Origin: Euzebya tangerina
GTDB taxonomy: Bacteria; Actinomycetota; Nitriliruptoria; Euzebyales; Euzebyaceae
Assembly (NCBI RefSeq): GCF_003074135.1
Contig: NZ_PPDK01000001.1
Coordinates: 1,736,001 to 1,800,000, forward strand
Direction of reading: 5' to 3'
DNA length: 64,000 nt
Position 1 is the stretch's first letter, and the number at the start of each line of letters is the position of its first letter. Both the position numbers and the translations under genes were made by a program. Of the stretch, positions 40,296-50,649 are shown one piece after another. The notes under the pieces were generated by a model that searched no databases, was not told the DNA's origin, and was given only the letters and a program-made list of their open reading frames with translations.

Positions 40296-42490
40296 GACGG
40301 TCCGGAGCACCTGTCGGACTCACTCGATGAGGCCGGCGTCTCGCTGCCACCCTCTGACGTAGGCGACGATGTCGGCCACGTCCTGATCAGAGAGGCCGGG
40401 CTGAGGGGGCATGGGGCCGGACGAAGGGACCGCGTCGTCCGTCGCTGGCCCGGATCCTCATCGGGTGGGCCCCCGAGATGGGCGATCTGGGTCCGACGCA
40501 ACAGTTGCGCGTTCAGCGCCACGATGACCGTGGACGCGCTCATCAGGGTGGCACCGACGGCGATCGGCAGGACGAAGCCGATGGGAGCCAGGATCCCGGC
40601 AGCCAGCGGGATGGCCGCCAGGTTGTACCCGGCCGCCCACCACAGGTTCTGGATCATCTTCCGGTACGTCTCCGTCGAGAGATCACGGATTGCGACGACC
40701 CCACGCGGATCGTCCGAGGCCAGGACCAGCCCGGCGGACTCGATGGCAACGTCGGTGCCCGCACCGATGGCGATGCCGACATCGGCCCGCGCGAGCGCCG
40801 GGGCGTCGTTCACGCCGTCCCCGACCATCGCAACCCGCTTGCCGTCGTCCTGGAGCTGCTTGACCTTCTCGTCCTTGTCCTCCGGGAGCACCTCGGCGAA
40901 CACCCGGTCGAGGCCAAGCTCCTGACCAACTGCCTCAGCGACCGGGCGGGCGTCACCGGTGATCATCACCACTTCGACGCCGTCGTTGTGCAGGGCGTCG
41001 ACCGCTTCCGCGGACTCCGGCCGGATCTCGTCGGCCAGCGTGATGGCGCCGATGACGGCATCACCACGCATGACGTGGAGCACCGCTGCGCCGCGATCGG
41101 AGGCCGCCTGCGTCTCCTCCGACAGGCTCTCGGGCGACTCGACCTCCCGTTCCCGGAGCAGGCTCGGCCCGCCCACGAACACGTCCTCGCCATCCACCGT
41201 GCCCCTGACCCCTCGTCCGGTCATCGAGGTGAAGTCACCGGCCTCCGGGATGGACAGCTCGCGGTCCTGTGCCCGGGTGACGATGGCGCGGGCGAGCGGG
41301 TGCTCCGAAGACCGTTCGACCGCAGCCGCGGCCCGCAGGACATCGTCGGGATCAGCCCCCTCCACGGCGAAGACGTCCGCGACGGCATGTTCACCCTTGG
41401 TGAGGGTGCCCGTCTTGTCGAAGAACACGACGTCGACCAGTCGCATCGTCTCCAGGGCCTTCCGGTCGCGGACGAGCACGCCGGCCTTCGCGGAGCGGGA
41501 GGTCGAGATGGCGGTGACCAGCGGGATGGCCAAGCCCAGCGCGTGGGGGCAGGCGATCACGAGGACGGCGACGGTCCGGTCCACGGCCTGGTCGGTCTGA
41601 CCGACGACGATCCAGACCACGGCGGTGATGGCCGCGGCCGCCAGCGCCACGTAGAACAGCAGCGCGGCGGCGCGGTCGGCCAGGATCTGCGTCCGCGACT
41701 GCGACTGCTGTGCCTCGCTCACCATGCGCTGGATGCCGGCCAGGGTGGTGTCATCTCCGGTGGCGTCGACCCGCACCTCGATGGCTGACTCCGCGACGAC
41801 GGTTCCGGCCACGACGGTGTCCCCCTCACTGCGGGCGACCGGGCTGGACTCGCCGGTGATCATCGACTCGTCGACGTCGGCCGATCCATCGACGATCTCG
41901 CCGTCTGCCGGCACACGGCCCCCGGGGCGCACGAGGACCACGTCACCACTGGACAACTCGGCGGCGCTCACGGTCCGGGTCTCGCCGTCCTCATCGACCA
42001 CCTCGGCCTCGTCCGGCAGCAGCTCAGCCAGCGCCTCCAGCGCACCACGGGCCCGGCCGACCGCACGCATCTCCACGAAGTGTCCCAGGAGCATCACGTC
42101 GATGAGGAGAGCCAGTTCCCACCAGATGGCCCGGTCGAAGACACCAGCAGCCTCTGCCATCGACGCGACGTAGGCGACGGTGATGGCCAGCGTGATCAGC
42201 AGCATCATGCCCGGCTGGCGCTGCCGCAGTTCGCTGAGGCCACCCGTCAGGAACGGCCACCCGCCGTAGAAGAACAGCACGGTCCCGAGCACCGGGAGCA
42301 ACAGCGCCGAGCCGGGGAACACCGGCGCGGTGTAGCCCAGCCAGGACTGCACCACGTCGGAGTAGACCAGGATGGGAATCGTCAGCAGCGCTGAGAGGAG
42401 CAGCCGGTCCAGGAACATCTTCGCGTGATCGCTGTGGCCGCCAGAGTCCCCCGCATGCTGGTCGTGGCTGCTCTCTGCTGTCGTGGACAT
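40142..42490 (-). CDS. Copper-translocating P-type ATPase (CopB-like, CPH motif), with aberrant C-terminal run-on
   Basis: A PIB-type ATPase pumping copper out of the cell. It has a His-rich N-terminus (about 8-25, no CxxC domain) and six to eight transmembrane segments. The phosphatase loop is TGESSP, the ion-site motif CPH is at Cys314-His316, the phospho-Asp is Asp358 (DKTGTLT), and SSEHPLA and GDGVNDAP are present. The CPH motif is typical of CopB. The recognisable protein ends near ALNAQLLRR (about residue 667). The frame then continues about 115 residues with no homology, through a cytochrome remnant in another frame and 154 bases into the antisense of the HNH gene. A lost stop is likely. 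A CsoR-like palindrome lies 23 bases upstream of the ATG. Confidence 0.9.
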   Translation of the reverse strand: MSTTAESSHDQHAGDSGGHSDHAKMFLDRLLLSALLTIPILVYSDVVQSWLGYTAPVFPGSALLLPVLGTVLFFYGGWPFLTGGLSELRQRQPGMMLLITLAITVAYVASMAEAAGVFDRAIWWELALLIDVMLLGHFVEMRAVGRARGALEALAELLPDEAEVVDEDGETRTVSAAELSSGDVVLVRPGGRVPADGEIVDGSADVDESMITGESSPVARSEGDTVVAGTVVAESAIEVRVDATGDDTTLAGIQRMVSEAQQSQSRTQILADRAAALLFYVALAAAAITAVVWIVVGQTDQAVDRTVAVLVIACPHALGLAIPLVTAISTSRSAKAGVLVRDRKALETMRLVDVVFFDKTGTLTKGEHAVADVFAVEGADPDDVLRAAAAVERSSEHPLARAIVTRAQDRELSIPEAGDFTSMTGRGVRGTVDGEDVFVGGPSLLREREVESPESLSEETQAASDRGAAVLHVMRGDAVIGAITLADEIRPESAEAVDALHNDGVEVVMITGDARPVAEAVGQELGLDRVFAEVLPEDKDEKVKQLQDDGKRVAMVGDGVNDAPALARADVGIAIGAGTDVAIESAGLVLASDDPRGVVAIRDLSTETYRKMIQNLWWAAGYNLAAIPLAAGILAPIGFVLPIAVGATLMSASTVIVALNAQLLRRTQIAHLGGPPDEDPGQRRTTRSLRPAPCPLSPASLIRTWPTSSPTSEGGSETPASSSESDRCSGPSQARSDTDVHPWAPAWASRALGRSAELGVYPPCGSQRTGWPRHCPIHGCSA
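40320..40457 (-). pseudogene. C-terminal remnant of a c-type cytochrome
   Basis: In a frame different from the ATPase there are 45 codons ending in TGA. They encode SGPMPPQPGLSDQDVADI, then VAYVRGW, the Met-ligand loop and last helix of a small cytochrome c. The haem-binding CxxCH half is absent, and a stop lies just upstream (40458-40460). It appears to be a decayed fragment joined to the ATPase 3' end. Confidence 0.6.
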
Positions 42491-42512
42491 ACATTGCCCT
42501 TCGAAGTCGGCA

Positions 42513-42529
42513 ATACCCCTGGGGGGTAT
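42513..42529 (-). promoter_or_regulatory. CsoR-type copper operator upstream of the ATPase
   Basis: ATACCCC-TGG-GGGGTAT, a perfect 7-3-7 palindrome 23 bases before the ATPase ATG. It matches the G-tract palindromes bound by CsoR repressors. No csoR gene is in the window. Confidence 0.7.
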
Positions 42530-42562
42530 CTACCCAATGTAGGTCCCTAGACAACACGTCGA

Positions 42563-42579
42563 CCGTCTGGCCCAGACGG
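42563..42579. promoter_or_regulatory. Inverted repeat upstream of hpt
   Basis: CCGTCTG-GCC-CAGACGG, 7-base arms, 31 bases before the hpt start and near the expected -35 region. Function unknown. Confidence 0.4.
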
Positions 42580-42609
42580 CAGCACGAAACTTCGTTACGC
42601 TCCCGGGCC

Positions 42610-43167
42610 ATGACGTCGCACACTGCGCCCGATCATCCCGACATCGAGAAGGTCCTGATCTCGCAAGCGCAGATCCAGGACCGGTTGGCCGAGTTGGGCG
42701 CGGAGGTCTCGTCCCACTACGGCGACGACGAGGTCGTCGTGGCCGCGGTCCTCAAGGGCGCCTTCATCGTCCTGGCCGACTTCTCGCGCCACCTGTCGAC
42801 CAACACGGTGTTCGACTTCATGGCGGTCTCGAGCTACGGCGCCTCGACCAAGAGCAGCGGCGTCGTCCGCATCCTGAAGGATCTCGACGCCGAGATCGAG
42901 GGCCGCCACCTCCTCATCGTCGAGGACATCATCGACTCCGGTCTGACCCTCTCCTACCTCCTCAAGAACCTCAAGACCCGCAAGCCAGCCTCGATCGAGA
43001 TCATGTCGCTGCTGATGAAGCCGGAGCAGCTCAAGGTCGATCTGCCCGTCCGCTGGGTCGGCTTCGAGGTCCCCAACGAGTTCGTCGTCGGGTACGGGCT
43101 GGACTACGCCGAGCGATACCGCACCCTCCGATACATAGGGACCCTGAAGCCCGAGGTCTACAGCTGA
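42610..43167 (+). CDS. hpt: Hypoxanthine(-guanine) phosphoribosyltransferase
   Basis: A purine salvage enzyme forming IMP or GMP from the base and PRPP; 185 residues, normal length. It has VVAAVLKGAFIVLADFSRHL and the PRPP loop LLIVEDIIDSGLTLSYLL with its acidic pair. The flexible loop FMAVSSYG and the purine-binding KVDLPVRWVGFEVPNEFVVGYGLDY follow. TACGCT (42596-42601) lies 8 bases before the ATG. It precedes ftsH, as in many actinobacteria and firmicutes. Confidence 0.94.
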   Translation: MTSHTAPDHPDIEKVLISQAQIQDRLAELGAEVSSHYGDDEVVVAAVLKGAFIVLADFSRHLSTNTVFDFMAVSSYGASTKSSGVVRILKDLDAEIEGRHLLIVEDIIDSGLTLSYLLKNLKTRKPASIEIMSLLMKPEQLKVDLPVRWVGFEVPNEFVVGYGLDYAERYRTLRYIGTLKPEVYS

Positions 43168-43242
43168 GCCGTCCGGCCCGTGCCCAGCCGGAGCTAAAGA
43201 GGCGGCAAAGCCCCGGGGCGCTCGGGGATCACTGGTGGCTCG

Positions 43243-43255
43243 CTGATATCATCAG
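43243..43255 (+). promoter_or_regulatory. Palindrome in the ftsH leader/promoter region
   Basis: CTGAT-ATC-ATCAG, 50 bases before the ftsH ATG and overlapping a GATATC hexamer that could act as a -10 element. Weak evidence only. Confidence 0.3.
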
Positions 43256-43304
43256 ACCGTAGTCGCCGGCCGGTCCGGCTCCTACGTCCCAGGGACCCTC
43301 GTCC

Positions 43305-45292
<1,988 letters not shown>

Positions 45293-45296
<4 letters not shown>

Positions 45297-45952
45297 CCGC
45301 CCTCGAGCAGGGCTCGGAGGCATCCACCGACCGCGTCCGGGTCCTGACCAACGCCGAGCCGCGTGGCGCGTTCGACCACGACAAGATCCGACAGGGGGTC
45401 CGCCTGCTGTTCTCCGGGCTCGGGCTGGATCCCGATGACCCCCGCATTGCCGGCACGCCCGACCGCGTTGCGCGGATGTACGACGAGATCTTCGGCGGCC
45501 TCCTGGTGGACCCGGCTGACGTCGTGGACACGATGTTCGACGAAGGTCATGACGAGATCGTCATCGTCCGGGACATCCCCTTCGCCTCCGTGTGCGAACA
45601 CCACCTCGTGCCGTTCGTGGGACGCGCCCACGTCGGCTACCTGCCGTCGAAGGACGGCCAGGTGACCGGCCTGTCGAAGCTGGCGCGGCTGGTCGACGTC
45701 ATCGCGAAGCGTCCCAACCTGCAGGAGCGGATCACCGCACAGGTGGCCGACACCCTCGAGCGGGTCCTCGAGCCACGAGGCGTGATCGTCCAGATCGAGG
45801 CGGAGCACTTCTGCATGACCATGCGCGGGGTGCGCAAGCCCGGTGCGATGACCGTGACGAGCGCCGTGCGCGGCCTCATCCGCAAGGATCCCCGCACCCG
45901 CACCGAAGCCATGATGCTCATCGGTGGGCCGCGGCCGAGCACCTACGGCTAA
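45293..45952 (+). CDS. folE: GTP cyclohydrolase I
   Basis: The first enzyme of tetrahydrofolate synthesis, turning GTP into 7,8-dihydroneopterin triphosphate. The product has 219 residues starting from GTG 45293, inside the ftsH end. Zinc ligands are visible in [12 protein letters not shown] (Cys, His) and [13 protein letters not shown] (Cys). [23 protein letters not shown] and the closing [18 protein letters not shown] complete the type I fold. It is a decamer in the family. Confidence 0.95.
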
Positions 45953-46017
45953 CGGGCACGCACCGACGGATCACGGCCGGCCGTACGCGCCCGTACCGGA
46001 TTCGGTAGCCTGCGGGA

Positions 46018-47154
46018 ATGCCGGCCCCGCCCCTCATACGCATCGTTGATGCCAGCCTCGGCAGCGACGCTCAGGTCCGCGTGGTGGTCAGCCGGGTGTC
46101 CGATCCCGACAAGCTCCAGCGGGCATGGTCCTCGTCCGGCGCGACCATCGACCAGGTCGGTGACCGCATCCATGCGATCACGACCGTGGAGGCGCTGGCA
46201 CGGGCGGCCGGACGGTCGTTGGACCGGGACGAGGCCATGCTCATCGACCGTGGGCTGCGGGATGCCGTCAGCGCGTGGACCGGACCCACACCGGGCCTCA
46301 AGGCCCGCGGCCGACCACTGCCCACCGATCACCGTCCACTGGTGATGGGCATCATCAACATCACCCCTGACTCCTTCGCGGATGGCGGGTCGATTTACCC
46401 CGACGGACACCCGGGCAAGGCGATCGACGCGGCCAGGGCGTTGGTGGCCGAGGGCGCCGACGTGATCGATGTCGGAGGTGAGAGCACCCGGCCAGGTGCG
46501 GAGCCGGTGGCGGCTGATGTCGAACTCAGTCGGGTCATACCGATCGTCCGGGCGCTGGTCAGCGATGGTGTCTGCGTCTCGATCGATACGCGCAAGGCCG
46601 CCGTGGCCGAGCAGGCGTTGGCCGAGGGAGCGAGCATCGTCAACGACGTCGGCGGCGCGTCCGAGCCGGACCTGCTGGCCGTGACCGCCAAGGCCGGTGC
46701 CGTGTACGTGCTGATGCACACCCGCGGGACGCCGCAGGACATGGCCGGCCAGGTCGAGTACGAGGACGTGGTCGCAGAGGTCTACGAGTTCCTGGTCGAC
46801 GGTCTGGCCCGCTGCGACGAGGCCGGGGTCGACCCCGAGCAGATCGTGGTCGATCCGGGCATCGGCTTCGCCAAGACCGCTGAGCAGAGCCTGACTCTGC
46901 TCCGAGCAACCGCGCAGTTCCGCGGCCTGGGCCGCCCGGTGCTGGTCGGCGCCTCACGCAAGAGCTTCATGCGCTCGGTCGGAGCTGAGACCCCAACCGA
47001 TCGGTTGCCGGGCAGCCTGGCGACCGCCGCGGTGACCACGGCAGCGGGCGCCGCGTTCCTTAGGGTCCACGACGTCGCCTCGACCGTGGCCGCGGCCAGG
47101 ACCGCTCACGCGATCGCCACCGGCGAGACCGCCTGGAACCCCATCAACCGCTGA
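46018..47154 (+). CDS. folP: Dihydropteroate synthase with N-terminal extension
   Basis: Joins p-aminobenzoate to dihydropterin pyrophosphate. The TIM-barrel core starts at about residue 108 with VMGIINITPDSFADGG. It continues with GADVIDVGGESTRPGA, VSIDTRKAAVAEQAL, IVNDVGGA, a GxGF-like DPGIGFAKT, and LVGASRKSFM, all conserved. The first 105 residues form an extension absent from ordinary 270-280-residue enzymes. TAGCCT (46006-46011) lies 6 bases before the ATG, so folP probably also has its own leaderless transcript. Confidence 0.94.
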   Translation: MPAPPLIRIVDASLGSDAQVRVVVSRVSDPDKLQRAWSSSGATIDQVGDRIHAITTVEALARAAGRSLDRDEAMLIDRGLRDAVSAWTGPTPGLKARGRPLPTDHRPLVMGIINITPDSFADGGSIYPDGHPGKAIDAARALVAEGADVIDVGGESTRPGAEPVAADVELSRVIPIVRALVSDGVCVSIDTRKAAVAEQALAEGASIVNDVGGASEPDLLAVTAKAGAVYVLMHTRGTPQDMAGQVEYEDVVAEVYEFLVDGLARCDEAGVDPEQIVVDPGIGFAKTAEQSLTLLRATAQFRGLGRPVLVGASRKSFMRSVGAETPTDRLPGSLATAAVTTAAGAAFLRVHDVASTVAAARTAHAIATGETAWNPINR

Positions 47155-47244
47155 TCGCGCCGATCGGGTGAGCGTGCGGTGCCGCGGGACGCGATGTCCG
47201 CTGGTCGCCGAAGTGGACTGCTCTCCGGTGGCACCATCGACGTC

Positions 47245-48198
47245 ATGAGCAATCGAGAGTTAGACCCTTTCACGCTCTCCGACTGGGGTCTGTTGGGAGG
47301 GCTGGCGCTCATCTGGGGATCGTCCTTCGTCCTGATCGAGATCGGGCTGGACAACTTCACCCCGGCCCAGATCGCGTTCCTGCGGATCGCGCTCGGAACG
47401 ATCGCACTCGTGTTGGTTCCGGTCGCGCGGCACGGCGTGGGCGGGGCGGGTGTGGATCGGTCGGCGTGGCCGAGGCTCGCGTGGCTCGGGCTGCTCTGGA
47501 TGGGCATCCCCTTCCTGCTGTTCCCGCTGGCCCAGCAGTGGATCGACTCGTCGTTGGCCGGGATGCTGAACGGTGGTGTCCCGCTGTGGGCCGCTCTTGT
47601 TGCCACGCTCCTCGCCCGGCGGCTGCCGCCACGTGGCGTCATCGTCGGGTTGGTCGCCGGCTTCGTCGGCATCATCCTGATCTCTCTGCCGACCCTGGAC
47701 ACCGAGGGCAACATCGCACTCGGGGCGGGTCTGATCGTGTTGGCCACCGTCTTCTACGGCATCTCGCTGAACATCGCCGTGCCGCTGCAGCGGCAGTACG
47801 GGTCGCTTGCGGTGATGCTCCGGGCCCAAGCCGTCGCGGCGGTGTTCACCCTTCCCTTCGCCGCGGGAGGCCTCGGTGAGGCGACGTTCGGCTGGTCATC
47901 CCTGATGGCGGTGGCCGTCCTGGGTGTGTTCGGGACCGGGATCGCGTTGGCCATGATGGCCACGCTGGCCGGCCGCGTCGGCGCAGCCCGGGGGTCGATC
48001 GCGATCTACCTGGTTCCCGTTGTCGCGATCGTCCTCGGGGTCGTCTTCCGGGACGAGCGGGTTGCAGGCGTGGCATTGGCCGGCACGGCCCTGGTGATCC
48101 TGGGGGCCTACATCACCTCTCGGGCGCAGGCCGAGCGGACGACCGCCGCCGTCGTGCCCCGCGTCGGGCACGCAACCAAGGATCACGTGCGGACCTAG
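47245..48198 (+). CDS. EamA/DMT-family transporter
   Basis: A 317-residue membrane protein with about ten transmembrane helices in two EamA repeats: WGLLGGLALIWGSSFVLIEIGL for the first, then GAGLIVLATVFYGISLNIAV for the second. It probably exports metabolites. It lies between folP and folB but has no obvious link to folate. The start is set at the ATG 47245; a GTG at 47179 would add 22 residues without membrane character. Confidence 0.86.
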   Translation: MSNRELDPFTLSDWGLLGGLALIWGSSFVLIEIGLDNFTPAQIAFLRIALGTIALVLVPVARHGVGGAGVDRSAWPRLAWLGLLWMGIPFLLFPLAQQWIDSSLAGMLNGGVPLWAALVATLLARRLPPRGVIVGLVAGFVGIILISLPTLDTEGNIALGAGLIVLATVFYGISLNIAVPLQRQYGSLAVMLRAQAVAAVFTLPFAAGGLGEATFGWSSLMAVAVLGVFGTGIALAMMATLAGRVGAARGSIAIYLVPVVAIVLGVVFRDERVAGVALAGTALVILGAYITSRAQAERTTAAVVPRVGHATKDHVRT

Positions 48199-48211
48199 GC
48201 TTCTGCTCGCC

Positions 48212-48607
48212 ATGGCTCAACACGAGATCGATCCGGACAACCCGCCGTACGCTCCCGCGACCCTCGACGCCAAGGCCGACATCGACCCGGCTGACTTCTT
48301 CGCCGTCGACATGCGAACCGGCGTAGTCACTGAGGTCGAGGCGTTCCCGGAGGCGCGCAAGCCGGCGTGGAAGATCACCGTGGACTTCGGCCCGGTGATC
48401 GGGACACTGCGCACCAGCGCCCAGATCACCAACTACACCCGTGAGGAGCTCCTCGGCCGGACGGTCGTGGGAGCCCTCAACCTCGGGACCAAGCGGATCG
48501 CCGGCTTCACCAGCGAGTTCCTGATCCTGGGGGCGCTCGACCCCGACGGGACGGTGCGGCTGCTCGAGCTGCCCGACGGCGTGCAGCCGGGCGCGCCCGT
48601 CGCGTGA
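48212..48607 (+). CDS. csaA: CsaA-like tRNA-binding-domain protein
   Basis: A 131-residue OB-fold protein. The CsaA pattern is FFAVDMRTGVVTEVEAFPEARKPAWKI, then FGPVIGTLRTSAQITNYTREELLGR and KRIAGFTSEFLILG. CsaA has tRNA-binding and chaperone-like activities reported in Bacillus, where it helps export. An N-terminal 28-residue extension precedes the fold. TAGGCT lies 10 bases before the ATG. A strong hairpin follows the stop. Confidence 0.88.
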   Translation: MAQHEIDPDNPPYAPATLDAKADIDPADFFAVDMRTGVVTEVEAFPEARKPAWKITVDFGPVIGTLRTSAQITNYTREELLGRTVVGALNLGTKRIAGFTSEFLILGALDPDGTVRLLELPDGVQPGAPVA

Positions 48608-48656
48608 ACGCATGCGTGACTTCGCCCGCTGACAGCCGGGCAGCTCACGCATGCGT
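48608..48656 (+). terminator. Large hairpin between csaA and folB
   Basis: ACGCATGCGTGA (48608-48619) pairs fully with TCACGCATGCGT (48645-48656). An inner GCCCG/CGGGC stem lies in the 25-base loop. It begins just after the csaA stop and lacks a U-tract. Confidence 0.55.
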
Positions 48657-48691
48657 CGACGCAGTCGAGCAGGCCGTACCATCACCCGGAC

Positions 48692-49051
48692 ATGGACAGC
48701 ATCGAGATCCGCGGCCTGCGGGTGTTCGCTCACCACGGCGTCTTCCGCGAGGAGAAGCGGGACGGACAGACCTTCGTGATCGACGTGACGCTCACGGCGG
48801 ACCTGGCCGCCGCCTCGACCAGCGATGACCTCGCCGACACGATCAACTACGGCGAGCTCTCCCATCGCGTCGCAGACGCCGTCCGCGACACCCAGTTCGA
48901 CCTGATCGAGCGGCTCGCGGGGCACCTCCTCGACCTGGTCATGGCCGATGAGCGGGTCCAGACCGCCGAGGTCCGCATCGCAAAGCCTTCCGCGCCCGTC
49001 GGGGTCGATCTTGACGAGGTGGCCGTCCGGCTGACGCGCCACCGCCCATGA
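48692..49051 (+). CDS. folB: Dihydroneopterin aldolase
   Basis: Cleaves dihydroneopterin to 6-hydroxymethyl-dihydropterin in folate synthesis; 119 residues, normal length. It has IEIRGLRVFAHHGVFREEKRDGQTFVID at the start, INYGELSHRVADAV in the middle, and the conserved KPSAPVGVDLDEVAV at the end. TACCAT (48677-48682) 9 bases before the ATG may provide a promoter after the hairpin. The stop overlaps folK (ATGA). Confidence 0.94.
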   Translation: MDSIEIRGLRVFAHHGVFREEKRDGQTFVIDVTLTADLAAASTSDDLADTINYGELSHRVADAVRDTQFDLIERLAGHLLDLVMADERVQTAEVRIAKPSAPVGVDLDEVAVRLTRHRP

Positions 49052-49644
49052 CCGGGGGCCTGGCCCGGCGGGTGCGGTCCTACGTTGATATGCGCCAACC
49101 TCCGGCCGGGCGTGAGGTCGCATTCCTGGGCCTCGGCGGCAACATGAGCGACCGCATCTACTACCTGAACCGGGCCGTGCGCTTCCTGGACGCGGATCCC
49201 GAGGTGGAGATCGACGACATCTCGAGCGTCTACCAGACCGAGCCCGTCGGCCCCTCAGAGGATCCCTTCTACAACGTGGCGGTCCGTGTCCTGACCCGCC
49301 TGTCTCCCCTCCGGCTGTTGCGGGCCTGCCAGCAGGTCGAGGACCGGCTGGGTCGCGTCCGAACCGTCCGCTGGGGACCACGGACGATCGACGTGGATGT
49401 GCTGCTGTACGGGGACCGGGTGATCACCACCTCGACGCTGACCGTGCCGCATCCGGAGTTGACGGGCCGCGCGTTCGCCATGGTGCCGCTGCTGGAGGTG
49501 GCGACGGGCTGGCAACTCCCCGACGGCCGGTCCCTGGCCTCGGTGATCGCCGACCTGGCCCCGATCGAAGGGGTCCAGGCCATCGGGCGACAGGTGTCAC
49601 TGGAGGACCTTCCGGACGGGCCACCCGAGGGCTCGCAGGCATGA
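49048..49644 (+). CDS. folK: 2-amino-4-hydroxy-6-hydroxymethyldihydropteridine pyrophosphokinase
   Basis: Transfers pyrophosphate from ATP to hydroxymethyl-dihydropterin, supplying FolP. The product has 198 residues. The fold has FLGLGGNMSDRIYYLNRAV, VYQTEPVG...FYNVAVRV, and the signature RWGPRTIDVDVLLYGD with catalytic Asp residues, then HPELTGRAFAMVPLLEV. It starts inside the folB stop and ends overlapping the DUF2520 gene, a tight operon. Confidence 0.95.
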   Translation: MTGGLARRVRSYVDMRQPPAGREVAFLGLGGNMSDRIYYLNRAVRFLDADPEVEIDDISSVYQTEPVGPSEDPFYNVAVRVLTRLSPLRLLRACQQVEDRLGRVRTVRWGPRTIDVDVLLYGDRVITTSTLTVPHPELTGRAFAMVPLLEVATGWQLPDGRSLASVIADLAPIEGVQAIGRQVSLEDLPDGPPEGSQA

Positions 49645-50585
49645 GCCGCGTCGCGATCATCGGACCCGGCCGGGTGGGGACGGCCGTTGCGCTCGGCCTG
49701 CAGCACGCCGGCCACACCATCGTGGCCGTCGCTGGCTCCTCCGACCCGCCGCTGGATTCGACACGATCGGGGCCTAACCCGCACATGCGCGGCTCAGGCC
49801 CCGATCGTGCGACCATCTCAGCCTCACTCGCGCGGTTCCGCCGATTGCTGCCCGACGTCCCCGTCACGGCCGCAACGGCAGCCCCAGCCGACGCCGACCT
49901 CGTCGTCGTGGCGACACCCGATGACGCGCTCGCCCAGGTCGCCGGTCAGATCGCGCTGGCGGAGGCGGTCCAGCCCGGCCAGCGCTGGGTCCACCTGGCC
50001 GGCGCGCACGGCCCCGAGGTCCTGGGGCCGATCACTGCCGCAGGCGGCCGGGTTGCCGCCTGTCATCCCGCCATGACCTTCCCCGACCCCCAGACCGGCT
50101 TCGAACGCCTGCCGGGCACGTCCTGGGCCGTCACCGCCGATCCGGACGACCTGGACTGGGCACGACTGCTCGTCGTGGACCTCCGCGGCTCGCCGGTCAC
50201 GGTGGCCGGGTCGAATCGGACCCTGTACCACGCGGGATTGGCGGTCGGCAGCAACGGGACGACGGCTGTGGTGACCATGGCGCGAGACCTGTTGCTGGGG
50301 GCTGGCATCGACGACCCGTCCGCGTTCCTGACTCCGCTGGTCGCGGCCTCGGCCGAGGGAGGAGCGACCTCCGGGGTCGCCGCCCTCACCGGCCCGATCC
50401 GCCGCGGCGACGAGGCAACCGTGGCCGGCCATCTCCAAGAGCTGCGGACTTCCTTCCCGGAGGCCGTCCAGTCCTACGTCGCCCTCGGTCGCCTGATCCT
50501 CGGCCACGCCGCTCGGGCGGGGCTGGCAGACGATCGGATCGCCGCCGTCAGGACCGTGCTCGACCGGGCCACCCACCCGAGGTGA
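49641..50585 (+). CDS. Rossmann-like/DUF2520 oxidoreductase-like protein
   Basis: The product has 314 residues. The N-terminal NAD(P)-binding motif is VAIIGPGRVGTAVALGL, with DLVVVATPDDAL and WVHLAGAHGPEVLGPI. The C-terminal DUF2520 part has HPAMTFPDP, YHAGLAVGSNGTTAVV and ALTGPIRRGD. Homologues follow folK in actinobacteria, often before panC, so a link to pantothenate is possible. An extra segment (about residues 39-60) is encoded by a 48-base palindromic insert. The start overlaps the folK stop. Confidence 0.88.
   Translation: MSRVAIIGPGRVGTAVALGLQHAGHTIVAVAGSSDPPLDSTRSGPNPHMRGSGPDRATISASLARFRRLLPDVPVTAATAAPADADLVVVATPDDALAQVAGQIALAEAVQPGQRWVHLAGAHGPEVLGPITAAGGRVAACHPAMTFPDPQTGFERLPGTSWAVTADPDDLDWARLLVVDLRGSPVTVAGSNRTLYHAGLAVGSNGTTAVVTMARDLLLGAGIDDPSAFLTPLVAASAEGGATSGVAALTGPIRRGDEATVAGHLQELRTSFPEAVQSYVALGRLILGHAARAGLADDRIAAVRTVLDRATHPR
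49762..49809. repeat. Palindromic element inside the DUF2520 gene
   Basis: CACGATCGGGGCCT (49762-49775) and AGGCCCCGATCGTG (49796-49809) are perfect inverted 14-mers around a 20-base loop. The element keeps the reading frame and encodes a low-homology loop. Confidence 0.75.
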
Positions 50586-50620
50586 CCACATGGCGCGGTC
50601 ACCAAAACCTCGACTGACTA

Positions 50621-50649
50621 TTGCATTCCTCTAGAAGAATATGTACTGT
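50621..50649 (+). promoter_or_regulatory. Promoter with embedded palindromic operator of the ArsR-family gene
   Basis: TTGCAT (50621-50626), 17-base spacer, TACTGT (50644-50649), 8 bases before the ATG. The spacer holds ATTCCTCTAGAAGAAT (50625-50640), a 16-base palindrome with one mismatched pair. It stands in a locally AT-rich patch, as expected for ArsR autoregulation. Confidence 0.65.
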
